Of a DNA stretch of 64,000 bases, positions 40,401 through 49,845 are shown piece by piece. Origin of the DNA: Aurantimicrobium sp. MWH-Uga1 (GTDB lineage: Bacteria > Actinomycetota > Actinomycetes > Actinomycetales > Microbacteriaceae); contig NZ_CP030929.1 of the NCBI RefSeq assembly GCF_003325955.1, positions 1,178,001-1,242,000 on the forward strand, read 5' to 3'. The notes beneath the pieces are model-generated. The model saw only the letters and a program-made list of their open reading frames with translations. It was not told the DNA's origin and searched no databases. The translations under genes were made by a program, and so were the position numbers. Positions within the stretch are counted from its first letter, which is position 1. Every line of letters begins with the position of its first letter.

Positions 40401-41288
40401 GTGCCAGTTTCGTTGGCTGTTCAGACAGTAATTTATCAAAATGAGTTTCCTGCTTTAGTTCGAGCTTTTCGAGCAGTAGTCCATTCTGCGCAAAGAGCGA
40501 AACAAAAAAAGGAAATTGAAAATTGGGTTGTTCGCTGGGGTGACTGTTCACCCGAAGAGACGATCCCTCAGTCAGATATCAAATCACTCCAAGAATTAGC
40601 CGCAAATGCGGGCGGTGGTTTTGAATACCTTTTCTTTGGAGAAAACTTAGGTTCTGCCGAAGGACATAACGTTCTAGCTGAAAACTCAGAAGAAGACCTC
40701 CTGCTTATTCTGAATCCAGACGCTGAAGTATCTCCTACATGTATCGAAAAACTGACTGCAACTCTCAAAGAACGTGTGGGCTCTGTCGAGGCTAGACAAC
40801 TACCTTTAGAACACCCAAAAAACTACGACCCAAAGTCGCTGGAAACTGCCTGGTCCTCGACTGCTTGTCTACTTACACGTAAATCTGCGTTTGATCAGGT
40901 ACAAGGTTTTGATAGTAAAACTTTCTTTCTTTATTGCGACGATGTTGATTACAGTTGGCAATTAAAACTAAAGGGTTGGAAAGTTTTGTACCAGCCCAGC
41001 GCGACAGTTTTTCACGACAAACGTCTTGGACTTGGCGGGGAGTGGCTTGCCACCTCGTCAGAAGCCTATTTCTCTGCGGAGGCAGCTTTATTGCTTGCCT
41101 ATAAGTACTCAAGGCCTGATTTGGTCAAACATTTGACCAAATTGTTTGCCAAGGGATCCGCTGAACAACGCCAAGCACTCAATGAGTTTAAACTCCGAGA
41201 AAAATCAGGAACACTTCCGAAACCAGTTGATGGTAAGCATGAAGTTGCTCAATTTATCGAGGGGAATTATGCGAAACATCGCTTCTGA
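40401..41288 (+). CDS. family 2 glycosyltransferase
   Basis: The GTG at 40401 is preferred: AAGGGG lies seven bases upstream and it follows the upstream stop directly; an ATG at 40374 in the same frame overlaps the epimerase by 26 bases and has no ribosome site. The protein (about 295 residues) is a short GT-A enzyme: LAVQTVIYQNEFPAL, LFFGENLGSAEGHNVLAE, LLLILNPDAEVSPTC with the metal aspartates, and FFLYCDDVDYSWQLKLKGW. The last motif is typical of WbbL-like transferases. Donor unknown. Confidence 0.87.
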   Translation: MPVSLAVQTVIYQNEFPALVRAFRAVVHSAQRAKQKKEIENWVVRWGDCSPEETIPQSDIKSLQELAANAGGGFEYLFFGENLGSAEGHNVLAENSEEDLLLILNPDAEVSPTCIEKLTATLKERVGSVEARQLPLEHPKNYDPKSLETAWSSTACLLTRKSAFDQVQGFDSKTFFLYCDDVDYSWQLKLKGWKVLYQPSATVFHDKRLGLGGEWLATSSEAYFSAEAALLLAYKYSRPDLVKHLTKLFAKGSAEQRQALNEFKLREKSGTLPKPVDGKHEVAQFIEGNYAKHRF

Positions 41289-42369
41289 TTCTTCACAACC
41301 GCTATTTCAAGAATTTCTTAGTGGGATGACAGCACACGTTCATGAACCCATTGAATCTTTGATGGGCACAATTCTTGATGTCAAAAACAAGTCGGCTGTC
41401 ACAGGTGACAAACCGTTCCTAACGATTTTGATGAGAACACAGGGTCGACGACTCAACGCATTTTCGGATGTTCTCACGTCTCTCTATGGACAAACTTCAC
41501 AAGATTTTGCTGTTTTGTTGCTGGAACATGATGTTACTGACGAAATTCATCAACAACTTGAGGAAGTAATCAACCAGTTTCCTGAAGATTTTTCAGAACG
41601 AATCCGGCAAGTAAGAGTTGAGGGTGGGGGGCGTGCTAGACCGCTCAATGTAGGAATCGAATTAGTAAATAGTTCCTATATTGCTGCTCTAGACGATGAC
41701 GATATTGTTTTTGCTCACTGGGTTGAAGAATTTAAGAAGGGTGCTCTCCTTTCCCCTGGCACAATGATTAGAACAATTTGCGCGGTACAAAAAGTTGAGA
41801 TTGAAGAATGGTCTGACCAATCCTCCGGTTTTCGCGCAATATCGTGGCCGGAGATTCCTTACGCGATTGAGTATTCGCAACTAGATCATTTGAGAGTAAA
41901 CCACTCGCCATTTATGTCTGTGGCATTTCCAACTGCGTTTTTCTCTATTCTGGGAAATAGATTTGATGAAGAACTAGCCGTTTGCGAAGACTGGGACATG
42001 ATCCTTCGAGCTGGAAGTATCTGTGGAGTGCATCAGCAAAATGCTCTTACAGCGATTTATCGAAATTGGGTAGGCGTCGAAACTTCCTACACAGAACACT
42101 CTGAAAACCAATGGAGAAAATCTGAGCAGAGGGTCATTGAAAAGTTGAACCTCACTCCCTATGTTTTTCAGACCGGAACAATTAATGAGCTAAGAAAATT
42201 GGCAATTCTCCATCATGAAATAAGTGCTGAAGGCTCATATGGCTTCATGTTCAAAGATGGGGTGCTTAGGCGTCCATTTAGAGTGTTTATTCGGCTCATT
42301 TCACCCTTTATTCGCATCGCAGTTAGGGCAAGAAACTTGCTCAGGCGATTAAAGGCAAAATTAAAGTAA
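41269..42369 (+). CDS. family 2 glycosyltransferase
   Basis: The ATG at 41269, with GAGGGG seven bases before it, is used; the longer frame runs through the upstream gene. The product is about 366 residues. GT-A motifs are FLTILMRTQGRR, LLLEHDVTD, the segment GGGRARPLNVGIE, and ALDDDDIVF holding the DXD, then DEELAVCEDWDMILRAG. This group is common in actinobacterial surface-polysaccharide loci. It overlaps the preceding glycosyltransferase by 20 bases. It is the last enzyme gene before the secreted repeat protein. Confidence 0.87.
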   Translation: MRNIASDSSQPLFQEFLSGMTAHVHEPIESLMGTILDVKNKSAVTGDKPFLTILMRTQGRRLNAFSDVLTSLYGQTSQDFAVLLLEHDVTDEIHQQLEEVINQFPEDFSERIRQVRVEGGGRARPLNVGIELVNSSYIAALDDDDIVFAHWVEEFKKGALLSPGTMIRTICAVQKVEIEEWSDQSSGFRAISWPEIPYAIEYSQLDHLRVNHSPFMSVAFPTAFFSILGNRFDEELAVCEDWDMILRAGSICGVHQQNALTAIYRNWVGVETSYTEHSENQWRKSEQRVIEKLNLTPYVFQTGTINELRKLAILHHEISAEGSYGFMFKDGVLRRPFRVFIRLISPFIRIAVRARNLLRRLKAKLK

Positions 42370-42451
42370 ATTCGACACTCAGTCGATTAACAGCTTGCTA
42401 ATCAGTTTCATTAGTAGCATTAACCTTAAACTGGGGGTTGAAGGTATTGCG

Positions 42452-45130
42452 ATGAAGAAATTATTTGCACTTCTGACAAGCGTCGTGACGCTTGCAGGAT
42501 TGTTGCTTGCATTTTCTCCAACTTCCAAAGCCGAAGCTGCAGTGGCGAATCAGTTTAATCCTGGCTACATCATCAGCGATCAAAACTTTTTTGACGGCAA
42601 TTCAATGTCCCCTATGGACGTAGCTAGGTTTATTGACTCCAAATCTGGGGTTTGCCGCGCAGGCTATACCTGTTTGAAAGATTATCTGCAGGCAGTGCCT
42701 AACATGCGCGCGGAGGCGGGTTTGTGTAATGGTTACACTGCACATCCACTCCAGAGTGCAGCTGAAATTATTTCTCGAGTTGCTGCAAGCTGTGGCGTAA
42801 GTGCCAAAGTTCTTCTGGTTCTTCTTCAGAAGGAACAAAGCCTCATTACTGACACATGGCCAGTTGCAAGCCAGTACGCTCGCGCCACAGGATTTGCCTG
42901 TCCAGATACAGCACCGTGCGACCCTAGTTTTGGCGGTTTCTTTTACCAGGTTTATAACGCTGCTCGTCAGATGAGAAATTACGGCCTCGCTCCTGAACGT
43001 TGGAACTACAGAGCTGGTCAGATTAATACAATTCTTTTCCACCCAAATAGGGATTGTGGATCTTCTAATATCTTTATTCAAAACAGAGCAACAGCCGCCC
43101 TGTATAACTACACTCCATATCAGCCAAATGCCGCGGCTCTCAACAATCTGTACGGTACTGGCGATGCTTGTTCTGCTTATGGAAATAGAAACTTTTGGCG
43201 TCTCTACACAGACTGGTTCGGGCCAACTACCGCACCCCTGGGAACGCCCGAGGGTGACATTTCAGTTAGTGCAAATTCCTCTGGGATACAACTCAGTGGT
43301 TGGGCAGTAGACCCTGATGCTCCCACAGCAAGCGTTGCAATTGCAGTTCAGATCGGAACGGTTTGGAGACAGGTTATCGCTAACTCAGCCGGCAACGACC
43401 TGAGCGCAAACTACCCGGGCGCCGGTCCAAACCATGCTGTGAACGCGACTTTGCCATTTGACTCTGGCACCTATGTTGTTTGTCTATATCTTGTCAACGC
43501 TGGGGGCTCAGGTGGAATGGGCAGCACTGGTTGTAGGTCAGTCACCGTGCCAGTTGCACCTGCCCCAATTGTTACTGTGGAATCTGTTACTTCCACTGCT
43601 GGAAGAATCCAAGTAAATGGTTGGGCTGTCAATACAGATTCTCCAACCACTGGTGTCAACATCGCGATAAACATTGGTTCCCGATGGATTCAAGCTACAG
43701 GTGGACAACCAAACTCTGCAGCCCCTGGTCAAGTGTCTGGGGCAGGATCAAACCAAGGATTCACGGCACAGTTCGATGCACCTCCTGGCCAACAAACATT
43801 CTGCATCTGGGCAAATAAGTCCAATGGTTCCGCCACGATGGTCGGTTGTAGAACCGTTTTGGTTGCTGAGGCGAGACCTGCTGCCGGTGCAATAGAGACG
43901 GTTACTGTTAATGGAAACTCAGTAACAATCTCAGGGTGGGCAGTCTGGCCTGATTCTCCGTCGACATCTGTGCATCTTGCCGCAAATGTTGGCTCCTCAT
44001 GGACTCCGATTTCTGCAAATCAAAATAATCCCGCAGCAAATACTGCATATCCCGGGGTTGGTAATTCACATGGCTTCACGGTCAATCTCACAGCACCGTC
44101 GGGTAGCCAGTCAATTTGTATTTGGACAACAAATCCCAATTCGGGTCCGACTATTTTGGGATGTAGGACAGTCGTAGTAGGCGCATCTACCGCTGGTGTA
44201 CTAGCTGCAGTGGAATCTGTGACGCCTGGACCTGGTCAAGTCAATTTCAGTGGGTGGGCAGTTTGGCCATCGTCAGACTCTACTGTTGTGCGGGTTGCTG
44301 CAAACATTGGTTCAAGATGGTATCCAATTGATGCAAACCAAAACAGCACAACAATTCAACAATCTGTGCCGGGAGTTTCTGCACAACATGGATTCTCAGG
44401 TTCAATCCCGCTACCAGCAGGAACACACCAGGTGTGTTTCTGGGCAGCACAACCAAATGCACCCGCAAAATTCCTAGAGTGTAGATCTGTGGTTGTTCCT
44501 GAAGCCAACGCCACTATTGGCGAACTAAACAACATTTCTGGCGGCGCAGGAGGCATCCACTTCGATGGTTGGGCAGTAATGCCTTCGTCACCAACTTCAC
44601 AGGTGAGAATCGCCATCAATGTAGGAAGCCAATGGTTCCCAACTGACACAGGTGTTGCAAATTCACTCGCACCTTCTCGAGTATCTGGTGCGGGGCCAAA
44701 TCAGGGATACAATGCTCTGATGCCAATGCCACCTGGAACATACGAAGCCTGTGTCTGGGCTGCAGGTGTAACTAGGGCAGTAGTGCTTGGATGTAGCACT
44801 GTCACCGTTCTTCCCACACCGGCACTGTCTTCAATGCTCACCGAATTTACGCCTGTAAGCGGTGGGATACGCGTCAGTGGATGGGCAGTCTGGCCAAATC
44901 AACCAACGCAGAGTGTCAATGTCGCAGCCAACATCGGCTCTTCCTGGACCTCAATTCCTCGCGGTTTGAGCAATCCTCTTGTTCCAGGGTTTGTGCTTAA
45001 TGCAGGACAAAACCAAGGATTTTCTGGGGTGATTCCTGCAGCCAGAGGCGAACAAACTATTTGTATTTGGGCCTCTAACGTTTCTGGTCCAGCGTCAAAT
45101 ATTGGCTGTCGGACAGTCAACGTGCCGTAG
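42452..45130 (+). CDS. large secreted protein: lysozyme-like N-terminal domain plus six ~105-residue repeats
   Basis: The ATG at 42452 starts a clear signal peptide (MKKLFALLTSVVTLAGLLLA, with an Ala-rich cleavage site near 28-32), giving 892 residues. Residues about 33-260 form a conserved actinobacterial exported domain with eight cysteines; the helix VLLVLLQKEQSLI, with E128, resembles the catalytic-glutamate helix of lysozyme-like transglycosylases. Residues about 266-892 are six repeats, each about 105 residues, with the core GWAVxPDSP, then an IGSxW-like strand, then a Cys-x-WA strand and GCRTV near the end. No membrane anchor or sorting signal is seen at the C-terminus. It may bind or remodel wall polysaccharide; function is unknown. 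Confidence 0.85.
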   Translation: MKKLFALLTSVVTLAGLLLAFSPTSKAEAAVANQFNPGYIISDQNFFDGNSMSPMDVARFIDSKSGVCRAGYTCLKDYLQAVPNMRAEAGLCNGYTAHPLQSAAEIISRVAASCGVSAKVLLVLLQKEQSLITDTWPVASQYARATGFACPDTAPCDPSFGGFFYQVYNAARQMRNYGLAPERWNYRAGQINTILFHPNRDCGSSNIFIQNRATAALYNYTPYQPNAAALNNLYGTGDACSAYGNRNFWRLYTDWFGPTTAPLGTPEGDISVSANSSGIQLSGWAVDPDAPTASVAIAVQIGTVWRQVIANSAGNDLSANYPGAGPNHAVNATLPFDSGTYVVCLYLVNAGGSGGMGSTGCRSVTVPVAPAPIVTVESVTSTAGRIQVNGWAVNTDSPTTGVNIAINIGSRWIQATGGQPNSAAPGQVSGAGSNQGFTAQFDAPPGQQTFCIWANKSNGSATMVGCRTVLVAEARPAAGAIETVTVNGNSVTISGWAVWPDSPSTSVHLAANVGSSWTPISANQNNPAANTAYPGVGNSHGFTVNLTAPSGSQSICIWTTNPNSGPTILGCRTVVVGASTAGVLAAVESVTPGPGQVNFSGWAVWPSSDSTVVRVAANIGSRWYPIDANQNSTTIQQSVPGVSAQHGFSGSIPLPAGTHQVCFWAAQPNAPAKFLECRSVVVPEANATIGELNNISGGAGGIHFDGWAVMPSSPTSQVRIAINVGSQWFPTDTGVANSLAPSRVSGAGPNQGYNALMPMPPGTYEACVWAAGVTRAVVLGCSTVTVLPTPALSSMLTEFTPVSGGIRVSGWAVWPNQPTQSVNVAANIGSSWTSIPRGLSNPLVPGFVLNAGQNQGFSGVIPAARGEQTICIWASNVSGPASNIGCRTVNVP

Positions 45131-45141
45131 TCTTGAAGTAG

Positions 45142-45166
45142 GTGCGAAGATTTTTCTCATTCGCAC
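45142..45166 (+). terminator. hairpin after the secreted repeat-protein gene
   Basis: GTGCGAA (45142-45148) pairs with TTCGCAC (45160-45166) across an 11-base T-rich loop, 12 bases after the stop codon. No T tract follows, so it is a weak candidate terminator. The next gene starts 19 bases later. Confidence 0.25.
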
Positions 45167-45184
45167 TCCGCATTTAGGACTAGC

Positions 45185-46555
45185 GTGAACAGTTTGAAGA
45201 TACAGAACGTTCTTTTTCTAACCTCCGACCCTATCGGCTCACGTATGTCAGGACCTGGAATTAGGTCAGTTTGTCTTGCACAAGCATTGAAGGATCATGG
45301 ATTCAATGTTCAAATAGCTACAACTGGAACTTGTAGCGCCATCGAAAACATTCCTTCAGTACACGTTGACAAAAACGATTCTCGCAATTTTTCAGAATTG
45401 GAGAATTGGGCCGATGCAATAGTTTTCCAAGCTCTCGGTTTTGAGGAATTTCCTAATCTACGTAAGTCCCGCAAGTTCTTGGTTGCAGATGCATACGCTC
45501 CAGTTGTTTTTGAGAATTTGGCACGTTTAGAAAAACAACATGGAAGCTTAGCTAATTTTGCAATTTCGGAAGCATCCCGAATTCAGCGTGAGCTGATTTA
45601 TCGCAGTGATTTACTTTTGTGCGCAAATCAAAATCAAAGAAATTTCTATCTAGGAGTTCTCTCAGGTATTACTTCCATAGACTCAGTTCAATATGCAGCT
45701 AACCCCAATCTCGAAAGCCGAGTTTTGATCGTTCCTTTTGGTTTGAGTAGGGAACTTCCAAAACATCGTTCCCAAGTAATTAAGGGACGAGTCACTGGAA
45801 TTGGGGAACAAGACAAAGTTGTTCTGTGGTCTGGCGGACTTTATGAGTGGTTTGATATTGAAAACCTCGTTAGGGCCTTTGGTTTGATTTCTCAATCGAA
45901 TTCCTCAGTGAAGCTCTTTTTCATGGGTGGACGTCACCCTAATTCTGATATTCCGGATATGCCCGTAGTAATGAGAGCAAAACAGCTTGCTCGTCAATTA
46001 GGCATTTTGGACAAGAGTGTGTTCTTTAACGATTCCTGGGTCGAATATGAAGAGCGAGCTAGTTACTTACTAGAAGCTGACTTAGGGATAACAACACATT
46101 TTGACACTCTCGAGACGACTTTCTCATTCCGCACGAGGATGCTCGACTACATTTGGGCAGGATTGCCAGTTGTTTCTACTGAAGGTGACTTTTTTTCAGA
46201 TCAAATCAAACGTCTGAATTTGGGTAAAGTAGCTGATTTCGAGAGTCCAGAACAAATTGCTGATTCAATACTCGGACTACTCAACGATAACGACGAGTAT
46301 TTTCAAGCTAAAAGTCATATCGAAAAGCTAAAGAATGATTTTTATTGGGACAAGGTGGCTGCACCACTAATTAGTGCACTTGAAAATGCTCCTTCGCCAA
46401 GGGTAAAGAGAGATAAGCGATACCTATTGCTTCCGTTGAGAAGCAATTCAGTAATCAACAAGTTCAAGCCAGCAATTCTGCACTCACGAGAAATTTTGCG
46501 TACAGAGGGGCTTTCCTCTTTGCTGAAAAAAGTCTGGCAAACAATTGTTAAGTAA
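45185..46555 (+). CDS. family 4 glycosyltransferase
   Basis: A 456-residue GT-B enzyme starting at GTG. The N-terminal half begins VLFLTSDPIGSRMSGPGIRS, and the donor half has KVVLWSGGLYEWFDIENLV, VKLFFMGGRHPNSD, YLLEADLGITTH and DYIWAGLPVVSTEGD. This matches the glycosyltransferases often encoded beside actinobacterial Wzm/Wzt exporters. The C-terminal tail (about 390-456) is basic and lacks clear motifs. It overlaps the flippase gene by 11 bases. Confidence 0.88.
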   Translation: MNSLKIQNVLFLTSDPIGSRMSGPGIRSVCLAQALKDHGFNVQIATTGTCSAIENIPSVHVDKNDSRNFSELENWADAIVFQALGFEEFPNLRKSRKFLVADAYAPVVFENLARLEKQHGSLANFAISEASRIQRELIYRSDLLLCANQNQRNFYLGVLSGITSIDSVQYAANPNLESRVLIVPFGLSRELPKHRSQVIKGRVTGIGEQDKVVLWSGGLYEWFDIENLVRAFGLISQSNSSVKLFFMGGRHPNSDIPDMPVVMRAKQLARQLGILDKSVFFNDSWVEYEERASYLLEADLGITTHFDTLETTFSFRTRMLDYIWAGLPVVSTEGDFFSDQIKRLNLGKVADFESPEQIADSILGLLNDNDEYFQAKSHIEKLKNDFYWDKVAAPLISALENAPSPRVKRDKRYLLLPLRSNSVINKFKPAILHSREILRTEGLSSLLKKVWQTIVK

Positions 46556-47801
46556 GTTTAGGGTTTTTGTCTTTTCAGATTTTGGGCTTCTGGTCACGGC
46601 AACCGGACTAGCGGGAGTACTTGGATATGTGCTCAATATTTTGGTTAAACGAGAAGTTTCTGATTCTTCTTTTGTCGAGTTCGCTATTTTCTGGGGCGCG
46701 CTCTATTTAGGAATTGGACTCCTTTCGGGAATCCAGCAAGAAGTCACAAGATCCTCAAGTCGAAATGAGGGAGATCAAACTTCAAAAAACCCGCGTGGAG
46801 CACGCCCGTTTCACGTTGCTTTAGCAACCATCGGATTAATTGCTGTTGTTCTTGCTGTTATTTCTTTAGTGGTACTTCCTCATCATTATTTCGGTCCTCC
46901 AAATTTGGAAAGTGGCCTCATTTTATTTTGTGGACTTTCCGGATACGCGATTGTGGCGCTGATATCAGGCTTGCTTTACGGAGCAAACAACGCGGTCAAA
47001 GTAGTTGCCCTGATGATTGTTTCTGATGTTTTACTCAGGCTCATCTTTGTCGGAAGTGTGGCAACATTTGGCTACGATGCCATCGCTATGGAAGTAGCGA
47101 TATGTCTGCCTTTCATTCTTGTTCCAGCGTTTGTATTCCCAATAACAAGGAAGTACATTTCCAAGAATTTTGCCTTTGACGTTTCATTGGGAAAATTCTT
47201 CATCAACTCCATCCAAACAATGGCTGCCGCGGGTGCCATGTCTTTATTGATAAGTGGGTTCCCGCTAGTCATTAGAGAGTTGTATTTCGAAGTACAAAAA
47301 GAGCAGCTTGCATCAATAATTTTTGTTGTGACACTTGCCAGAGCTCCATTAATCGTTATTGCGATGTCATTGCAGAGCTACTTAATTGCAAAGATTAGAA
47401 AAAACTCTGACTTCATCAGTCGGCTTCGACTAATTTCATTGGGAGTATTTATTGCTTCCCTGATTCTCGGCGCACTTCTAAGTGTTTTTGGAAATCAAGT
47501 CTTTTCATATGTTGCTAATCAGGAAATCCAGATTAACGGCCTCATTTACCTAGCTGTAGGAATCTCATCGGGCATGGTTGCTGTGCTTTTTGTTATTGGG
47601 GCAAAACTACTTGCCGAAGATGCTCATTTTCGTTATCTCTGCATGTGGTTAGTAACAGTTATTGTTACCCTCGCTTTTTTGTTCTTTGAATTAGAACCTG
47701 GTTTCCTTTTATCCCTAGTATTGATTGCCCCGCCATTAGTGGGGCTATTGGTAGGAACCATGCCAGGGATTACAAAAAGAAAAAACAAGGTCAATCAATA
47801 A
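46545..47801 (+). CDS. polysaccharide flippase-like membrane protein (Wzx/MATE type)
   Basis: A 418-residue, strongly hydrophobic protein with about twelve membrane helices and few conserved motifs, as in Wzx-type flippases. The early segment GIGLLSGIQQEVTRSSSRN is like others in actinobacterial polysaccharide loci. It would move lipid-linked glycans across the membrane. It starts at TTG inside the end of the glycosyltransferase gene. No Wzy-like polymerase is clear in the window. Classification is by topology and context. Confidence 0.75.
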   Translation: MLSKFRVFVFSDFGLLVTATGLAGVLGYVLNILVKREVSDSSFVEFAIFWGALYLGIGLLSGIQQEVTRSSSRNEGDQTSKNPRGARPFHVALATIGLIAVVLAVISLVVLPHHYFGPPNLESGLILFCGLSGYAIVALISGLLYGANNAVKVVALMIVSDVLLRLIFVGSVATFGYDAIAMEVAICLPFILVPAFVFPITRKYISKNFAFDVSLGKFFINSIQTMAAAGAMSLLISGFPLVIRELYFEVQKEQLASIIFVVTLARAPLIVIAMSLQSYLIAKIRKNSDFISRLRLISLGVFIASLILGALLSVFGNQVFSYVANQEIQINGLIYLAVGISSGMVAVLFVIGAKLLAEDAHFRYLCMWLVTVIVTLAFLFFELEPGFLLSLVLIAPPLVGLLVGTMPGITKRKNKVNQ

Positions 47802-47810
47802 ATTGATTGA
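47791..47810 (-). terminator. probable terminator for the DUF2304/glycosyltransferase genes
   Basis: TCAATCAA and TTGATTGA form an eight-base stem with a TAAA loop. Read on the minus strand it lies 17 bases after the DUF2304 stop and is followed two bases later by a T-rich run (TTGTTTTTCTTTTTG), the layout of an intrinsic terminator. The stem also covers the stop codon of the plus-strand flippase gene. Confidence 0.45.
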
Positions 47811-47827
47811 GGCTTAAATGCGAGAAC

Positions 47828-48166
47828 TTATTCTTTACGTTCCGGTTTTTTCATTTCAATAATCGCGATTCTTTCTGCAAGTTTTCTTGTTTTTTCTTCA
47901 AGCTTTGTTAGTTCTGAACTGTTTTGAAGGCTGACGAAAAACAAAATTGCAATGCTTGTAAAGAACACAAGGTTTATGGGAACAGTTATTCCCAAAAGTT
48001 CAGATAGCCAATCGAGGGTCTTCGGGAAAATTCCTGCCACTAGTGCGAGAAATCCGGCGATCATCCACCAAATTGCGTGTCTTTCCCTCAAAGAATTCCT
48101 TCGAAGAAGAACAACAACGGCAATAATCACGAGTAAAGCGGAGGATATCCCAAAAACATAACTCAC
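47828..48166 (-). CDS. DUF2304 small membrane protein
   Basis: A 112-residue protein with three hydrophobic helices (about 5-22, 30-50, 63-80) and a charged C-terminal coiled segment (LTKLEEKTRKLAERIAI). RNSLRERHAIWWMIAGF is the mark of DUF2304. These proteins are usually encoded next to dolichyl-phosphate-mannose-synthase-like glycosyltransferases, and the same is true here: its ATG overlaps the stop of the glycosyltransferase (ATGA). It may anchor or regulate that enzyme. Confidence 0.87.
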   Translation of the reverse strand: MSYVFGISSALLVIIAVVVLLRRNSLRERHAIWWMIAGFLALVAGIFPKTLDWLSELLGITVPINLVFFTSIAILFFVSLQNSSELTKLEEKTRKLAERIAIIEMKKPERKE

Positions 48167-48903
48167 CTTTGATCTCCTCCAGATGCATCGACAATGGGAT
48201 GAGGTTTTCTACTCATCGCGAAAAGTAACGCTACTAATGCCCTAAATAAATAAATGGCAGATTTCACTGGATTTGCGGATGCGACACCAGCCTGCCGCGC
48301 ATGCATTGATACAGGAATTTGGCTTATCTTGAGCCCTGATTGTGCCGCGACCACGAGTGCTTCAATTGTGTCGCCCAAATACTCCGCAGGGTAATTTTTG
48401 CTGAACAATTTGATTGCTCGGGGGCCTAAAGCCTTGAATCCTGATGTTGTATCAGTTAGTTTACTTCCCGCGATACGAGAAATATTTGCAGCCAAAATTT
48501 GCATGACCCATTTCCTTGGGCCAGAAACTTGGTAATCGCCTTTTCCTGCAAATCGAGCCCCAATCACGATGTCGCTGAATTCTAAAGCAGACAAGAGTTC
48601 TGGGATGTTTACTGGGTCATGTTGCCCGTCAGCATCAACCTGTACAGCGGCCTCATAATTGTTTTCAACTGCATAGACAAACCCTGTTCTCATTGCACCG
48701 CCGACGCCTAAGTTAAAGGGCAATGTCGCCACATTTGCTCCAGCGTTAAGTGAGACTTCCTCAGTGTTGTCACTTGAACCGTCATTAACTACAAGTACGT
48801 CGTATTCATGCGGTAATTGGAGAATTTTCTCAATAACTTTGCCAACTGATGCCGATTCATTCCAAGCAGGAATGATAATTAAGGTCTTTGTGTTTCTCGG
48901 CAC
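48163..48903 (-). CDS. family 2 glycosyltransferase, DPM1-like
   Basis: A 246-residue GT-A enzyme like dolichyl-phosphate mannosyltransferase: TLIIIPAWNESASVGKVI, VVNDGSSDNTEEV, NLGVGGAMRTGFVYA, and VQVDADGQHDPVNIPEL with the metal aspartates. Such enzymes commonly charge a polyprenyl phosphate with one sugar, which then serves as donor outside the membrane. It pairs with the DUF2304 gene. Sugar unknown. Confidence 0.9.
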   Translation of the reverse strand: MPRNTKTLIIIPAWNESASVGKVIEKILQLPHEYDVLVVNDGSSDNTEEVSLNAGANVATLPFNLGVGGAMRTGFVYAVENNYEAAVQVDADGQHDPVNIPELLSALEFSDIVIGARFAGKGDYQVSGPRKWVMQILAANISRIAGSKLTDTTSGFKALGPRAIKLFSKNYPAEYLGDTIEALVVAAQSGLKISQIPVSMHARQAGVASANPVKSAIYLFRALVALLFAMSRKPHPIVDASGGDQR

Positions 48904-48929
48904 TTTACAAGAGTACTGACAGTTGTTGC

Positions 48930-49820
48930 TTAAGACATAAATATATGCCTGAGAAGATTTCGAGCCCCTTTGGTGTTTCGAGTTAGCAATGCGCCTGGTA
49001 ACTCCCCAAGTGCGTTGAATCTAGACAGCAAGTGCCATTTGGCTGCCCTTGCAGACTTTTTCCACCCTCTTTGTAATGCTCTGTTTTGAGCTTCACTGAA
49101 GAGTATTGACTCTTGAACAAATTTGGATCCATCTATCCCAGTAGCACCGGAAAGACTTTGCTTATGCCTCCTGTAGCAAAACGAGATTTCGCTATCGACC
49201 AGAATGGCTTTATTTGATTCGACCAAGTTCAGAATCATTGACAGGTCTTGAACAATGTTGAGGTCAGTACGAAACCTCATGGATCCAAAGGAAGAAACTC
49301 GCCAAAGAATCGAGGGGAAATACGTCCAGTTTCCTTTGAGTAGTCCTACGTGAGCTTGTTCTCCTGAAACCATTCTGTGACCAGAAATAGGCCATGGACC
49401 AATTATTTTCTTCACTCGGTCTGCTAATCCATTGTGCTGATGCCCGTTTTCATCAATCACCACAACCCGCGGTTGAATGACAGCAACGTTCGGGGATGCT
49501 TCTTCAATCAATTGTTTGGATCGCTCAACAAAGTTAGGCAAAAGTAAATCATCGCATCCCATCAGCATTATGAACTCAGAAGACGAGATGTCTATTGCTT
49601 GGTTGTAATTCTTGCTGGGAAGAAGATTTGTTGTGTTTCGCATATATGAAATACGAGAGTCATTGAGACTTACGACCCATTTGCCTGGTTCCAGATCTGG
49701 ATAGCAATCATCCAGGATGGTTAGCGTCCATTCAGGGTCTGTTTGTGCAATTACGCTTTCTACTGCCAGCCTGAAGTGTTCGGGATTACCGTAGAAAGGC
49801 ATAAAGATTTGAAGACGCAC
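48930..49820 (-). CDS. family 2 glycosyltransferase
   Basis: A 296-residue GT-A enzyme. It begins LQIFMPFYGNPEHFRLAVES, then LTILDDCYPD, the segment LMGCDDLLLPNF with the metal-binding aspartates, and a C-terminal helical part with ARAAKWHLL. It precedes the DPM1-like gene by 26 bases on the same strand, so the two and DUF2304 probably form a small operon that runs against the neighbours. Acceptor unknown. Confidence 0.87.
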   Translation of the reverse strand: MRLQIFMPFYGNPEHFRLAVESVIAQTDPEWTLTILDDCYPDLEPGKWVVSLNDSRISYMRNTTNLLPSKNYNQAIDISSSEFIMLMGCDDLLLPNFVERSKQLIEEASPNVAVIQPRVVVIDENGHQHNGLADRVKKIIGPWPISGHRMVSGEQAHVGLLKGNWTYFPSILWRVSSFGSMRFRTDLNIVQDLSMILNLVESNKAILVDSEISFCYRRHKQSLSGATGIDGSKFVQESILFSEAQNRALQRGWKKSARAAKWHLLSRFNALGELPGALLTRNTKGARNLLRHIFMS

Positions 49821-49845
49821 AGGTTAAACTTATCGCTACGGGCAA

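Noticed and set aside
43290..45130. Regularly spaced similar segments that might suggest a CRISPR array or tandem DNA repeats
   Set aside because: They are coding repeats of about 315 bp inside one reading frame, conserved in protein and diverged in DNA.
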